Below are positions 10,747 to 21,907 of a stretch of 64,000 bases of DNA, in pieces (the stretch's first letter is position 1; each line of letters opens with the position of its first letter). Source of the stretch: Artemisia argyi. Its lineage: Eukaryota; Streptophyta; Magnoliopsida; Asterales; Asteraceae. The position numbers were made by a program, and so were the translations under genes. The notes beneath the pieces are model-generated. The model had not been told where the DNA came from and ran no database searches. It worked only from the letters and a program-made list of their open reading frames with translations. The DNA lies in assembly GCA_030686995.1 (NCBI GenBank), contig CM060694.1, positions 96,643,844-96,707,843 of the forward strand, in the 5' to 3' direction.

Positions 10747-12367
10747 ATGGCAAACGAAGATCTCTCAAACCTTAGAATCACTAGGAGTCGTAGTTCCGTA
10801 AGAAATCTCGTTTTGCCATATGCAGAACCTGAAAGGGAAATGCATAAGCTAAAGCAATCTCTTTCAACACCCGAACCATCTAGCATAGACATCAACTTTG
10901 ATGAGGCCCTTTCTGAAGAAGATTCAGATAATCACCTCACACCCTCTAGCCCCCAAACCAACAACGATATGAGCACCCCCGAAACTCCCACCCCTAAGCG
11001 CCTTAAGGACTACTCCTCCCCAAATCCTCGTGGCTTCTCAAATGCCATTGTTTTCCCAAGCGAGCACACCGATGAGGTCTTGCGTGCAAATGATGTTTTG
11101 CTTGTCCAAAGTGTATGCAAGTTTCGCGGACTACATACCGATGAACCAATTCAACATATCAGGGATATCTTGAAGATAGTGGATACCCTCCATACGGATA
11201 GGGCCACTAGAAACACTTCCCGATTATGATTCTCCCTTTCACTCTTTATGAAAAAGCCAAAGAGTGGTATGATAGACTTCCCTGCGAGTCTATTTTTACA
11301 TGGGAGCAACTTATATCCAAGGTTTATGAGAAGTTCTTCCCAGCATGGAACACCTTAGCATTTAGGGATAGGATCCTCCATTTCCGATAGGGAAAGGACA
11401 AACCCATCCATAAATCATGGATTAGATTCAAGGATTTAATAAGACAAGTTCCCCATCATGGCATCAAACTTTGGCTTCTGGTCCAAATCTTCTATGACAA
11501 TGTCACCCCAAACGACCAGAACGGAATCTATAATTCAATAAAAAGGAAAATATGCTAATCTGAGCGCCGAGGAAGGGTGGAATAGGATTGAGGAATATGC
11601 TCAAGACCAGGACGATACTTGGGATGAACCCGATTCGACTATGAGCACATCCGAAATCACACAAACATCCTCAGATCGGCTAAGAAAAATCCACGAAAGG
11701 GTGGAATACCTTGCAGGGTCGCGAACAGCTAAACAACTTTCAAACCCTTACTTGATCTGCGACTACTGTGGGGGCCCGCACGAGGTAGAGGAATGCGGAG
11801 GAGAAACCACGACCGAACATGCATGTTTGTCAGGACATGACATCTACGCTGACCCCTCCCTTTTGCCTTTTTACCAAAATGATGATTATACCCTTTTGGG
11901 GAAATTGGTGAAAAGAAAAGAAAGAGAGGAAGGCCCTGAATACAAAATTAGGAGCACTTATGAGGATGACCTTGGGCACTTTACTCATGAAAAAGGCTTA
12001 CAATTGAAAGGGCTTGACGAGCTGATCGCTGAGCAACAGAATGGCATGGAAAAATGGTTCACCAAGCTTAATGCCACCCCTCGATCGCCATAACAGGCCC
12101 CTAGTAAGCCAAAAAGATCCCCTGCTCGCGGTTACTACTCGAGCTGGAACAACAACCAAGGACCCTCCTTATCCGAGCCAACATCCTGTCACCGTTGAGC
12201 CAAACGATCCCCATGAGGAGGAAGGTAATGTGAGCAACGAGGCTCCTGAACAACCTCCTCTGGTGACCCCATCTCCACCAAGTCCACCTAACCAACCTGT
12301 GAGAATCCCATTTCCATCCCGCCTAAAAAACCAGAACATTGAAAACGATAATAAGAGATTCTTGTGA
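10747..12367 (+). pseudogene. Element B gag (broken)
   Basis: ATG 10747 opens a gag reading frame whose N-terminal 160 residues are followed by a stop at 11227 and then by recognisable gag sequence in another frame (LYEKAKEWYDRLP near 11246). A further TAG lies at about 11389. The downstream piece 11641-12093 carries a CCHC-like knuckle (CX2CX3HX4C, about 11758-11796). A proline-rich linker follows in a third frame to 12367. It is homologous to the gag of element A in layout (VPHHGI.LWL.VQIFY is shared) but far more diverged than the LTRs and leaders of the two elements. Structural protein of the virus-like particle; not functional here. Confidence 0.8.
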
Positions 12368-12370
12368 TAT

Positions 12371-13000
12371 CTAAAAGATTCAGTGGTCACCATACCTCTC
12401 CTTGATGCTTGCTATCACATGCCCAAGTATAGCTCATACTTCAAAAGATTGCTTGCCAACCGAAAGAAACTCGAGGGTCTTGTGACTCTAGGAGAAGAAT
12501 GTTCGGTGGTAACCCAGCGAGGGCTACCAAAAAAGGTAGACGATCCAGGCAGCTTCAACTTGCCCTGTTCCATAGGATCTCTATCGATAAAGAATGCTCT
12601 TGCTGATTTAGGGGCAAACATCAAACTCATGCCCCACTCCATGTTCCTCAAACTAGGATATTCCGGATTAAAACCTACCCGTATGCACATCCAGCTAGCC
12701 GATAGATCGGTCAAATATCCCTTGGGGATATTCGAGAATGTGCTAGTCAAAGTAGGGTAGTTCAAATTTTTGGTTGACTTTGTGATCTTGGAGATGGAGG
12801 AGGATGACCTGGTGCCCATCATCTTAGGGAGACCCTTTCTTGCCACCGCTCGTGCAGTCATTGATGTTCACGACGGAAAGTTAACCTTGCGAGTAGGGAC
12901 CGATAGCTTAACCTTTGATATTAAAGACACTATGAATCTATCTCTCGAAGCAGCTAACCGGCTCTATTTCATCCGAGAGGTCGATGAAATAACTGATGTC
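12371..13000 (+). pseudogene. Element B aspartic protease
   Basis: Retropepsin domain that would process the polyprotein. The active-site motif ADLGAN is intact at about 12601-12618, and the second conserved block ILGRPFLATARAVIDV lies at about 12820-12870. One in-frame TAG at 12758-12760 separates the two halves; the frame is otherwise continuous from 12383 into RT at 13778. Neighbouring gag is frameshifted relative to it. Confidence 0.8.
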
Positions 13001-13229
13001 ATTGACAACTGTGTTTATGAACAAATCGAAGAAGGCTGGTTACGGGATGAGAGTTTCCTCCCCATAATGGAGGAGGAGAAGACGGAGGGCGATAGCGCAG
13101 TCTCCTTCTATCCCAGACAAGAGACCACTGAACAGCTCGAACTATGTAAACCCGAAAACAAGCTAAAGCCCTCCCTTATCGAACCACCTAAGCTAGAACT
13201 TAAAGAACTCCCAAACGACCTGGAGTATG

Positions 13230-14142
13230 CCTTCCTCCAGGGAGAGGATCAACTGCCAGTAATCATAAACTCTTCCATTGAACATGAGCAAAAGGATAGA
13301 CTCTTAGGAGTTCTAAAGAAATATAAGGGAGTCCTTTCATGGAGTGTAGCCGACATTAAGGGGATTGACTCAACCTTTTGCACGCATAAGATTCTTATGG
13401 AAGAAGACTATAAACCAGCCGTCCAACCCCAGAGGCGGGTGAATCCCAACATTAAGGAGGTGGTGAAAAAAGAAGTTATCAAACTTTTGGATGCAGGGCT
13501 GATATACCCAATTTCGGATAGCCCGTGGGTTAGTCCTGTACAGGTTGTACGAAAGAAAGGAGGAATGACTGTGGTGAAAAATGACAATGGTGAGATGGTA
13601 CCCCAGAGAACAGTTACTGGGTGGCGGGTATGCATCGATTATAGAAAGCTCAATGATGCCACCAGAAAGGATCACTTTCCCTTCCCGTTCATTGACCAAA
13701 TGTTGGAAAGATTATTCGGGCACGAGTACTACTGTTTCTTGGATGGATTTTCAGGATATTTCCAAATCCCCATAGCCCTGAGGACCAAGAAAAAACCACA
13801 TTTACTTGCCCTTATGGAACATTCGCCTATAAGAGGATGCCTTTTGGGCTGTGTAACACTCCCGACGCTTTTCAGCGATGCATGACGGCAATCTTTCACG
13901 AGTTAATGGAAGACAGCATGGAAGTTTTCATGGATGATTTCTCAGTCTTTCGGGACTCTTTCGACTGCTGTCTCGCTAACCTCGAAAAAATGCTCAAACG
14001 TTGCGAGGAAACCAACTTGGTCCTAAATCGGGAGAAATGCCATTTTATGGTAAAACAAGGGATTGTGCTAGGGCATAAGGTCTCAGGAAATGGGATTGAG
14101 GTGTACAAAGCAAAGGTTGAAGCTATATCTAAACTACCTTAA
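13230..14142 (+). pseudogene. Element B reverse transcriptase
   Basis: RNA-dependent DNA polymerase domain of an Athila-type element. Visible motifs in order: SPWVSPVQVVRKKGG (about 13518), WRVCIDYRKLNDATRKDHFP (about 13620), FLDGFSGYFQIPIA (about 13735), MPFGLCNTPDAFQRCM (about 13837) and the catalytic FMDD box at about 13930. A loss of one C in a run near 13776-13778 shifts the frame between the palm motifs, and the frame ends at TAA 14140. Both catalytic Asp codons of the FMDD box are present. The RT is dead because of the frameshift. Confidence 0.88.
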
Positions 14143-14691
14143 CCCACGACTATTAAAGCAATACGCAGCTTCTTGGGTCATGCCGGGTTCTACAGGAGAT
14201 TCATTAAGGACTTCTTTAAAATAGCTCAGCCAATGACTCAATTGCTTGTAAAGGATGCCCCGTTCGATTTCTGTCAAGAATCCAAGGATGCATTCAATCT
14301 CCTGAAAAAGGAACTCACGCAAGCCCCAATCATGGTTACACCCAACTGGGAGTTACCTTTCGAGATCATGTGTGACGCTAGCGACTATGCTGTTGGGGCA
14401 GTATTAGGCAAAATGTGTAACAAACAATTCCAACCAATATACTACGCTAGCAAAACTATGAATCCTACTCAAGAGAATTATTCTACCACCGAAAAAGAAC
14501 TATTAGCCGTGGTGTTCGCTTTCAATAAATTCCGCCAATATCTCGTCCTTTCAAAGACGGTCATTTTTACTGATCATTCGGCTCTCCGATAGCTTTTTGC
14601 TAAACAAGAGGCTAAACCACGACTAATTCGGTGGATCTTGTTGTTATAAGAATTTGATGTTGAAATTCGTGATAAAAGGAGGGTAGAGAAT
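14143..14691 (+). pseudogene. Element B RNase H
   Basis: Ty3/Gypsy-type RNase H that degrades the RNA of the RNA-DNA hybrid. The connection motif FLGHAGFYRRFIKDF (about 14170) is followed by FEIMCDASDYAVGAVLG (about 14360), YYASKTMNP, and TEKELLAVVFAFNKFRQYL (about 14490). The frame matches that of the FMDD segment. Stops at 14590-14592 (TAG) and about 14647 (TAA) interrupt the C-terminal part, after which AADHLSRLE leads into integrase. Confidence 0.85.
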
Positions 14692-16096
14692 TTGGCTGCT
14701 GATCACCTCTCTCGTCTCGAAAATCCCCTCCTTAGTGAGCTTGACAAAAGTAAGATTTGGGATTCATTCCCTGACGAACAGCTCATGTCAATAACAGATT
14801 CTGAACCATGGTACGCTGATTATGCTAATTATCTTGCAAGCAGGCTCATTCCGGAACACATGACTAGACACGAAAAGAAAATGTTCTTTGCCAACTAAAA
14901 TACTACTTCTGGGACGAACCCTTCTTATTCCGAAGATGTCCTGATCAAATAATCAGGCGCTGTGTTTCGGGAAAAGAGGCAATGAAGATTATGAAAGAAT
15001 GTCATTCGGGCCCTTCTGGGGGCCATCATGGGATAAACACCACCGCACGAAAGATTTTCGATGCAGGATTCTATTGGCCCACAATATTTTGTGATGTAAA
15101 GGAGATGATACAAGCATGCGATGCATGTCAACGAGCCGGGAATATATCAAGTACAGATGAAGCGCCTTAGAATTTTATACAAGTGTGTGAGGTTTTCGAT
15201 GTTTTGGGAATTGATTTAATGGGACCCTTTCCATCTTCAGGGGGAACGAATACATTTTAGTGGCCATTGATTATGTTTCAAAATGGGTGGAGGCACAAGC
15301 CCTTAGGACCAACGATGCTAGGGTAGTTATTCATTTTCTGAAAAAGTTGTTTGCTAGGTTCGGCATTCCTAAAGCTCTCATTAGTGATAGGGGGACCCAC
15401 TTTTGAAATGCGCAAATGGAAAAGGTCATGAAGAGGTATGGAGTTTCCCACCAGTTTTCCACCGCTTATCACCCCCAAACCAACGGTCAAGTCGAAAACA
15501 CCAACAGGGCAATTAAGAGAATATTGGAAAAGACGGTTAATCAAAACAGAAAGGACTGGTCATTTAAACTCGATGAGGCCTTACGGGCATTCCGAATGGC
15601 CTACAAGACACCTATTGGAACGACCCCGTTCTGCATGGTTTATGGCAAGGCGTGTCACCTTCCGGTGGAACTTGAACACAAGGCTTATTGGGCACTTAAG
15701 GCATGTAATTTGGATTATACGGTCACTGGAACGAATAGGTTCTTGCAACTCCATGAGCTTGATGAGTTAAGGCTAGAAGCGTATGAATCCTCCGTTACAT
15801 ATAAAGAAAGGGCAAAAAGATGGCATAACCAGCGAATTAAGAAACCTAAGGAGTTCTCAGAAGGAGACAAAGTTCTATTATATAATTCTTAGTTAAGGTT
15901 ATTTCCAGGGAAACTTAAGTCTAGATGGTATGGGCCCTTTACAGTGAAAAGTTCCTCTTAAACGGGCATTGTTGTGTTAATGGACGATGAAAGTCGAGAG
16001 TTCACTATCAACATACAACGCGTAAAACATTATCAAGAAAGTAGTAATGAGATGATTAGTGAGGAGGATGTAACATTTGAAGATGAGGTCACGTAA
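14692..16096 (+). pseudogene. Element B integrase
   Basis: DDE integrase inserting the cDNA copy. The N-terminal zinc-binding region reads CHSGPSGGHHGINTTARK...WPT...ACDACQ (about 15000-15130). The catalytic core shows GIDLMGPFP (about 15212), LISDRGTH (about 15378, another frame) and [14 protein letters not shown] (about 15470), so D, D and E are all recognisable. Frameshifts lie near 14900 and 15240 and a stop at about 15170. The C-terminal part ends at TAG 15890, but LRLFPGKLKSRWYGPFTV continues in frame and the original end is probably TAA 16094-16096. Confidence 0.87.
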
Positions 16097-17883
16097 TTGC
16101 CCATGACCTTGAGTCTGGCTACAAGACTCGGAAATAAAGAAAAGCGCCTCTTGGGAGGCAACCCATGTTTTGTGTGTTTTTATTTGTTTGATTTTTATTT
16201 GTTTGATGTTATTTGTTTCCGTATGCATGTCTTATTTTTATTGTTGGTAGATCATGTTTCAAACTAAAATTGTTAAAACGCTTTATTTAGTTGTTTAACT
16301 TCGTCTTAACTTCATATAAAGGTATTTTGCAAAAGCTAAGTGTAAGGGCAAACCCCAAATTTGTTTATAACAATGAAAATGATCTTGATTCGCCACAATA
16401 TTAAATGAACATGGGTATTAGTATTCGTTAGAGTCAAATGCTTGTATCGAGTCATAATGATGTTTTGCAGGATTTTCCACGAAGTAGCACATAAGTTTTT
16501 CCAGAAATTTTCCGGAAACTTAACATAAAGATTTATGCAGATCACTTCTGACGGCGTCAGGATTTAACACCTGACGGCGTCATGTATAAAATTCTGGAAA
16601 TTTTGCGAGTTTGGTTTTTCTAACGGAGTCTTAAAAGTTTTTGTTAATTCTTTAGTTTTATAAACTCCAGGAAATCTGCAGACATTCATTCCACAAGCAT
16701 TATATCTTAAATTTCATTCTAGGATTTGTTAGTATATATAGATTGCCGCCAATTTTACGTGAGGTTGCCTTGATTATTTTCTCAGGTTTAACAGGTTATA
16801 TCTAACCTTGTTAACACACTATCCACACCGAACGAATCAGGGGAGTATTTGTTTTCATTCTTTTACCTATTCTACTTTTAAATCCTTTAATTGAACATTG
16901 GGGACAATGTTCATCCTAAGTGTAAGGGGAGGGTAAATGATGATACCTTATAGGATACTATTGCACTTGAGTTTGTTTGTTCGATGGTAGGTGTGTAATA
17001 AAACTAAGAGAAATACCTGTTAGTGTAATTTTAGCGACAAATTTAAATTTTTTTACAACATTTAGGAGTGAAACTTTAGCTTTAACAAGCGTCTCATTTA
17101 TAGGAGTCGTATGACTAGCACAAAACTGTACCATCCAGAAAATTTTTGCACCCAAATATGTGAGGTTCGCCTTTAGATTTGATAGGAAAAGCATTCATTA
17201 TTAGTGCTTATGAGTGTACTGGTAGCATTTATATTCTAGAACTTGCGTTAGTGATGCATCCCGAGACCGCTAGTGAGACTACATTCGTGTAGTAGGATTT
17301 ACTACATGATAAGAGGCATTAGGATCACCCTTGTGTTAAACCCGTATCATAATTACTTGACTATTTAAGTCAAATTACTTGACTAGTAAGGTCAATTAAT
17401 TTTTCCCACACCTTAGCGTTGTACTCATTTATAGTACACGAAACCCCTCCGAGTCTATCTTTTCATTTCTAACTTTAAGCATCTTACTTAAAGGGAAGAA
17501 TTTGTTACAACCCACCAAAATGTACAACCAAATCGCCTTAGCCTTCCGTGTATGCACTCATCTTTATTGTGTTATTGTTACATGCTAAGCCCTTAGTTAA
17601 TTGTCTAATTGATTACATGGTTGCTAAGTCGAGTCATATCTTGTACATATTGTTTAAGGACGATTGGGACTCATGGGTAAAGTACTTGTGTTATGGAGTA
17701 ATGGGGAAGAACATCAAATTATTACCCCCATATGTGCGTTAATCGTAAAAAGTACTCCAAGTGTTTTGATTATCTTGATTCGAGTCATTAGATTAGTTTA
17801 TTGTAAAGTATGTAAAAATTCAAGTGTAGGGGGAATGTGCATTCCCTATGATGTATTATTTTGTATGATAGGGTAAGAGCGTA

Positions 17884-17929
<46 letters not shown>

Positions 17930-18476
17930 CATACGGACTACCATCCTGTTTCATTCTATGTTTTATGTTTTTGTTATTTTTGATTTATTAGCTTAAGTCG
18001 AGTCGAGTCTTGGCTTAGCAACACCTAATTGTACATGTAATTAACCAAGATGATTAACTCACCACTAGTAAATATTGCCTTTATCCAACAAAACCGTGTT
18101 TTCCATATCCCTACACCTAACGTTATAACCCTTTAAAAGACCTCTTTGATAGTTTATCCTAGGTGCTTACGCCAAGTGGTGGAGGTTTGATCCTTTCCCA
18201 AGCATATGGTAATCTATTTTGCTATGACAGGTAGTGAGAGATGTTTTCCATTTCCATATTGTGATATATACTTTATTACACCTGAGAGATGTGAGTATCT
18301 AAATACTCTTTGTGAGGTGCTAGTGTATGACCTCCTTGCTTGCTTTTGGTTTTTAGTGGAACGATTATTTGTTGTAATTACTTTTATATTAGTGTTAAAT
18401 GACCCTTAACTTGTATTTTGATTAGAATAAAAGCGCATCTGCTTGAGGACAAGCAAATCTCAAGGGTAAGGGTAGT
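16097..18476 (+). other. Element B non-coding 3' region with polypurine tract
   Basis: Collinear with 6049-8525 of element A. It has AAGTGTAAGGGG-like motifs at 16338, 16918, 17822 and 18461, the last abutting the 3' LTR as the polypurine tract, plus two TGACGGCGTCA palindromes at about 16549-16583. A 35-base poly(A) occupies 17887-17921. No env-like ORF is recognisable. Confidence 0.78.
17887..17921 (+). repeat. Poly(A) tract
   Basis: Thirty-five A in a row at the position where element A has 25 (7905-7929), so the tract is ancestral to both elements and varies in length. In both it follows 'gggtaagag..gtatgc'-like sequence and precedes an inherited segment that runs to the 3' LTR. Confidence 0.85.
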
Positions 18477-19921
18477 TGATGAGGCAAAAAGTGTACGACT
18501 TTTAAGGGGTCATTTAAGCCCAAATTCGAGATTATTTGATCAATTATTTCCCTAAATTGTTCCTTTTGTCATTTTAGGTACTTTTGAGGAGAAATCTGGA
18601 AAAGGAAGCATTTTGGACGTTTTTGGAGCATAGAAGTGAAGAAAACGGCAAAGTCTCAAAATTCCTTGCTGGAACAGTACCTGACGGCGTCAAGGATCTA
18701 CAAGTGACAGCGTCAAGAGTGACAAAAAAGAGGTGGATGTGGAACTTATAACGTGACGACCCAGAGAGTTTTCAAGCTTATGGCCTGACGGCGTCACCAA
18801 GGCCGTCAGGATCCAAATACTAGTGACAGTCCAGAGTAATTCCCTACATGATAGCTTCACAAATTGATCTAGGCAATACGATTCTTATCATGGCGGCGAG
18901 TTGACGGTGTCACGAGCTAATACATGACACCGTCAGGATGTAAACTCTATATATAGTTTTCCAATTTTCATTTATTAGTGTGAAACTTTGAGGTAATAAA
19001 CCCTAGACGAATTGTATCCACTTTTCAAGGGTTTCAACCCCTTGATTCTTCCATGTTCAATTGAAGATAAGTACTTATCCAAGTCATTCAATATGTTTAT
19101 GTGTTGTATGATTATATCTTATGCTTGTCTTCTCTTTAACATGATAGGCTAGATCTTTCTTGTGTTTGCTTAGATGTAGCGAAACCTAGATTTTGATTAT
19201 GGGTTGATTGTTTGTTTATAATTGTTATGGATGATTGTATTTGATGTTAGGCTTAAGAAAACTGGCAGACTTCCATTGGTAACTTGCTTGAACGTCTTAA
19301 GAAACATGATCGTAGGTGTACTATGATTTTTGGTTGTATTTAATGCGTACGAGAATTCTAATGATCCCATGTTAGGAGCTTCTAACGGCTCGAAATAGGA
19401 GTGAAGTAGGATCTTATAAAGTTAAGGAATATTGTACACGGTCCTACGACTAGTATTAAGGAATATGACCCGTCATCCATGCAATTGTAACAAGCTAATC
19501 AACCTGTAAAAGATATATAGGGAGTAATGAAATCTAAGTAAACACAACTTTCCTCATTATTGTTTCCACCACATTAGTATAATAGTTTTATTTTCATTTC
19601 TGTTATTTTATTTTGATTGCATCTTTAGTTTATTGGGTTAGTTGGCTAGCAACTAATTCCGCCCACTCCTTCAAAACCTGAGACTTTACTAGCTTTCATA
19701 AAAATATAAAAATACAAAAAGAATCATCCCTCACCTCTAGACCTAGTTTAGTAGGCTTTCTAATCCTAGCGACACTATTCCTGAGTTGAATGATCAATCC
19801 CCCGGTACTTATCACTATACTATACTACAACGATCAGGTACACTGCCTGGTGGGGGTTGTAAGCTTCTCAAGATCCCTTGAGAAGTAAAACCTGTTGCGA
19901 GGGTGCAATTCCCACATATCA
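18477..19921 (+). repeat. Element B 3' LTR
   Basis: It is 1445 bp, starting TGATGAGGCA and ending CACATATCA, followed by the target duplication GCATT (19922-19926). It retains the palindrome cluster (about 18680-18935) and an intact TATATATA near 18948. Confidence 0.93.
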
Positions 19922-19926
19922 GCATT

Positions 19927-20756
19927 ATTAGTATATAATACTTGTGTTTATATTCCGCATAGATACAAGTATACAGAGATTTTCCATATAGTATTGCTAT
20001 TGATTACATTGGCAAGCTATCGATCCATTGGCTCATAGATCTATCAAGGAGTAGATCCTACAGTTTCCTTTGTAATATGAACCTCTGATATGAACCTTTG
20101 CTATGAAACTTCTGGTTTGAACTTCTGTTATGATAAACCTTGCTATTTGAACCTTCTGATATGATAACTATACTTTGAACCTTTATGATGAACCTTTTGT
20201 TACCTGAGCTTCACTAGGCATGGGGGTTCCATGTCCGTGTCAGAGATTCATCTCTGAGATGACTCAAGGGCAGTAGAGTGATGTTCTGCCACGTCCCTTT
20301 CGTTATATATGAATGGCCACTATGATTATGATTTGTCTGCAGGGGCGTATGGATGCATCCTAGATCTGTTATCTGTTATATGTTATATGTGATTTTCTGG
20401 TGAATGGTTGTGTGTGCAATACACGTCCTTCACATTTTTGGGAGCTAGCTACTCCATTTATTTGATGAGGACACCCCTCATATTGTCTAATTATCTGAGA
20501 GGTAGTGATTGTATAAATTCCTTAATTAATCCACATATTACATTTCCGTACTATCCATTATGCCTAAACTATGTTTCCCAAATTATAATACTTGTACTTC
20601 AACATTTATATTTCATTTCATTATTGTTATATCTATTCACTAGGCTTTTTAAGCTCTGCCGCATTTCTTATCACCGTGGCAGGTATTCAAGATAGGTTTT
20701 GGCATAGCTTTATGGGATTGAGAGTAGAGTTGAGTGAAGATTTGACCATAATCAAC
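19927..20756. other. Host or old-repeat sequence right of element B
   Basis: No coding region is supported. Between about 20075 and 20200 short degenerate repeats of the form 'tgaacctt(y)tgatatga' recur about every 16-20 bases. 'cactaggctttttaagct' at about 20638 resembles the downstream part of gypsy LTRs, so this could be an old LTR remnant; no partner copy is visible. Confidence 0.45.
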
Positions 20757-21564
20757 TTAGATTAAAGTTATTTGTGTAAGACTTCCACTTTTGTTTATTT
20801 TGAATGATCTGATGTGAAACCATATTATTGTGACATCTTCACCGTTGTCAGGTTGAGGTGTACTGGTACAAAAAGTTGTATTGGTCACGCCAGAAATATG
20901 TGATGATATGCATATTTTTACACACGTTTTTTTGTTGTGTGTCACTAAAGGTCCCGCCATCGTAGGTGGCATATGGTCACATTGTTGAGTTCGTGGCCTA
21001 TTCCATCGAAAAAGAGTGACCAAAAGCCCAAATATGTGTGACAAATTAGGCACAAGTTTTGTTGGATTAGTCAGTATCAGTGACCGTAAAAACCTTATAG
21101 TCACACGAATGTTTTTTAAGAGTAACTATTGTTCGTCCTTTGGCACATAAATATGTAATATATGTGACATTTGAGATGATTCTTTCTAGTAAATGTGTAA
21201 TTTGTGTAACTATTTCCCGTCCTATGGCCACATGAATATACAATAAATGTGACGTTTGTGATGATTTAGTCACACAATGGGTGTTGTTTTTTTAGAGTTA
21301 GTCACATACAATTTAACACAAACTGGCCAAAAGTGTTAATAAGTGTGACCATATGCTGTTTAAAGTGAAGAAATGCGTATTTTGTGTGACTATTGATCAT
21401 CCAATGCCCACAAGAAGTTTATGTTTGTGTGGCCTTTTGTAATATTTAGTCACACAAAGCATGTTTGTTTTGGGTATTTAGTCATATACCATTAAGCAAA
21501 CAGTGGCCAAAAGTGTTAATAAGTGTGACCATATGCTATTTAAAGTGAAGAAATGTGTATTTGG
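20757..21564. repeat. Array of diverged GTGTGAC/GTCACA repeats, possible DNA-transposon subterminal region
   Basis: Two units about 181 bp apart (21300-21374 and 21481-21555) share 'tggccaaaagtgttaata' and 'gtgtgaccatatgct'. Older units between 20925 and 21290 repeat gtgtgac/gtcacac motifs in both orientations. Dense short repeats in both orientations are typical of CACTA-type subterminal regions, but no transposase or clear terminal CACTA is visible. The array ends where element F's LTR begins. Confidence 0.45.
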
Positions 21565-21893
21565 TGTTGATAGGTCACCATTTATGTAAACACAAGTATA
21601 AGAAATAAGATGAGAATAAGGATTGGTTGATTATAAGATTATGAAGAGTGAAAGAACAATAGTTTCATTAAAATATCAAAATAACCAACAAAAGGTTATG
21701 TTTACATAACATTAGTATATATAGGGGAGGAGTAGGGCAACACTCCCTTCCTCCCTCTTTTGTAAATCGAAATGGGCTTAAGGCCCATGGGCTTGCTACA
21801 TAAGCCTTAAGTTTAAATAAACATACAAGCCCTAGCAACCTATTATAATTAAATGACCGAGACTTGATAAATAGTAAAACTACGTTCCCAACA
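21565..21893 (-). repeat. Element F 3' LTR
   Basis: Read on the minus strand it starts TGTTGGGAACG, directly after the polypurine tract, and ends CCTATCAACA, giving TG...CA termini and TGTTG/CAACA short inverted ends. It is 329 bp. A TATATATA box lies at 21716-21723. The partner LTR is outside the window. Confidence 0.82.
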
Positions 21894-21907
21894 ATCTCCC
21901 CCTAAGG
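21894..21907 (-). promoter_or_regulatory. Polypurine tract of element F
   Basis: On the minus strand, AGGGGGAGAT abuts the LTR start. The 8-mer AGGGGGAG (plus-strand CTCCCCCT) recurs at 23347-23354, 23763-23770 and 23889-23896, and further up at 57924-57931 and 58092-58099. Multiplied polypurine tracts are a Sirevirus trait. Confidence 0.8.

Larger units (their letters stand above)
1127..19921 (+). mobile_element. Element B: decayed Ty3/Gypsy Athila-type LTR retrotransposon, interrupted by element A
   Basis: Both ends are defined: LTRs begin TGATGAGGC and end with TCA, and a perfect 5-bp duplication GCATT flanks the element (1122-1126 and 19922-19926). Without element A and its GTAAC duplication it is about 10.8 kb. 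Order is 5' LTR (split), primer site, gag, protease, RT, RNase H, integrase, a 2.4-kb non-coding 3' region and 3' LTR. This order and the RT box FMDD with flanking MPFGLCN and GYFQIPI match Athila-type elements. All enzymes carry stops or frameshifts, so it is inactive. By eye the two LTRs differ at roughly 6% over the first few hundred bases, so it is an old insertion. Confidence 0.93.

Noticed and set aside
16097..18476. Athila env-like gene in element B
   Set aside because: Only short ORFs occur and none shows a signal peptide or transmembrane pattern; the region is collinear with the non-coding tail of A.
20408..20695. 95-codon plus-strand ORF in host sequence
   Set aside because: Leu/Ile/Tyr-rich translation of AT-rich DNA without a recognisable domain; likely chance.
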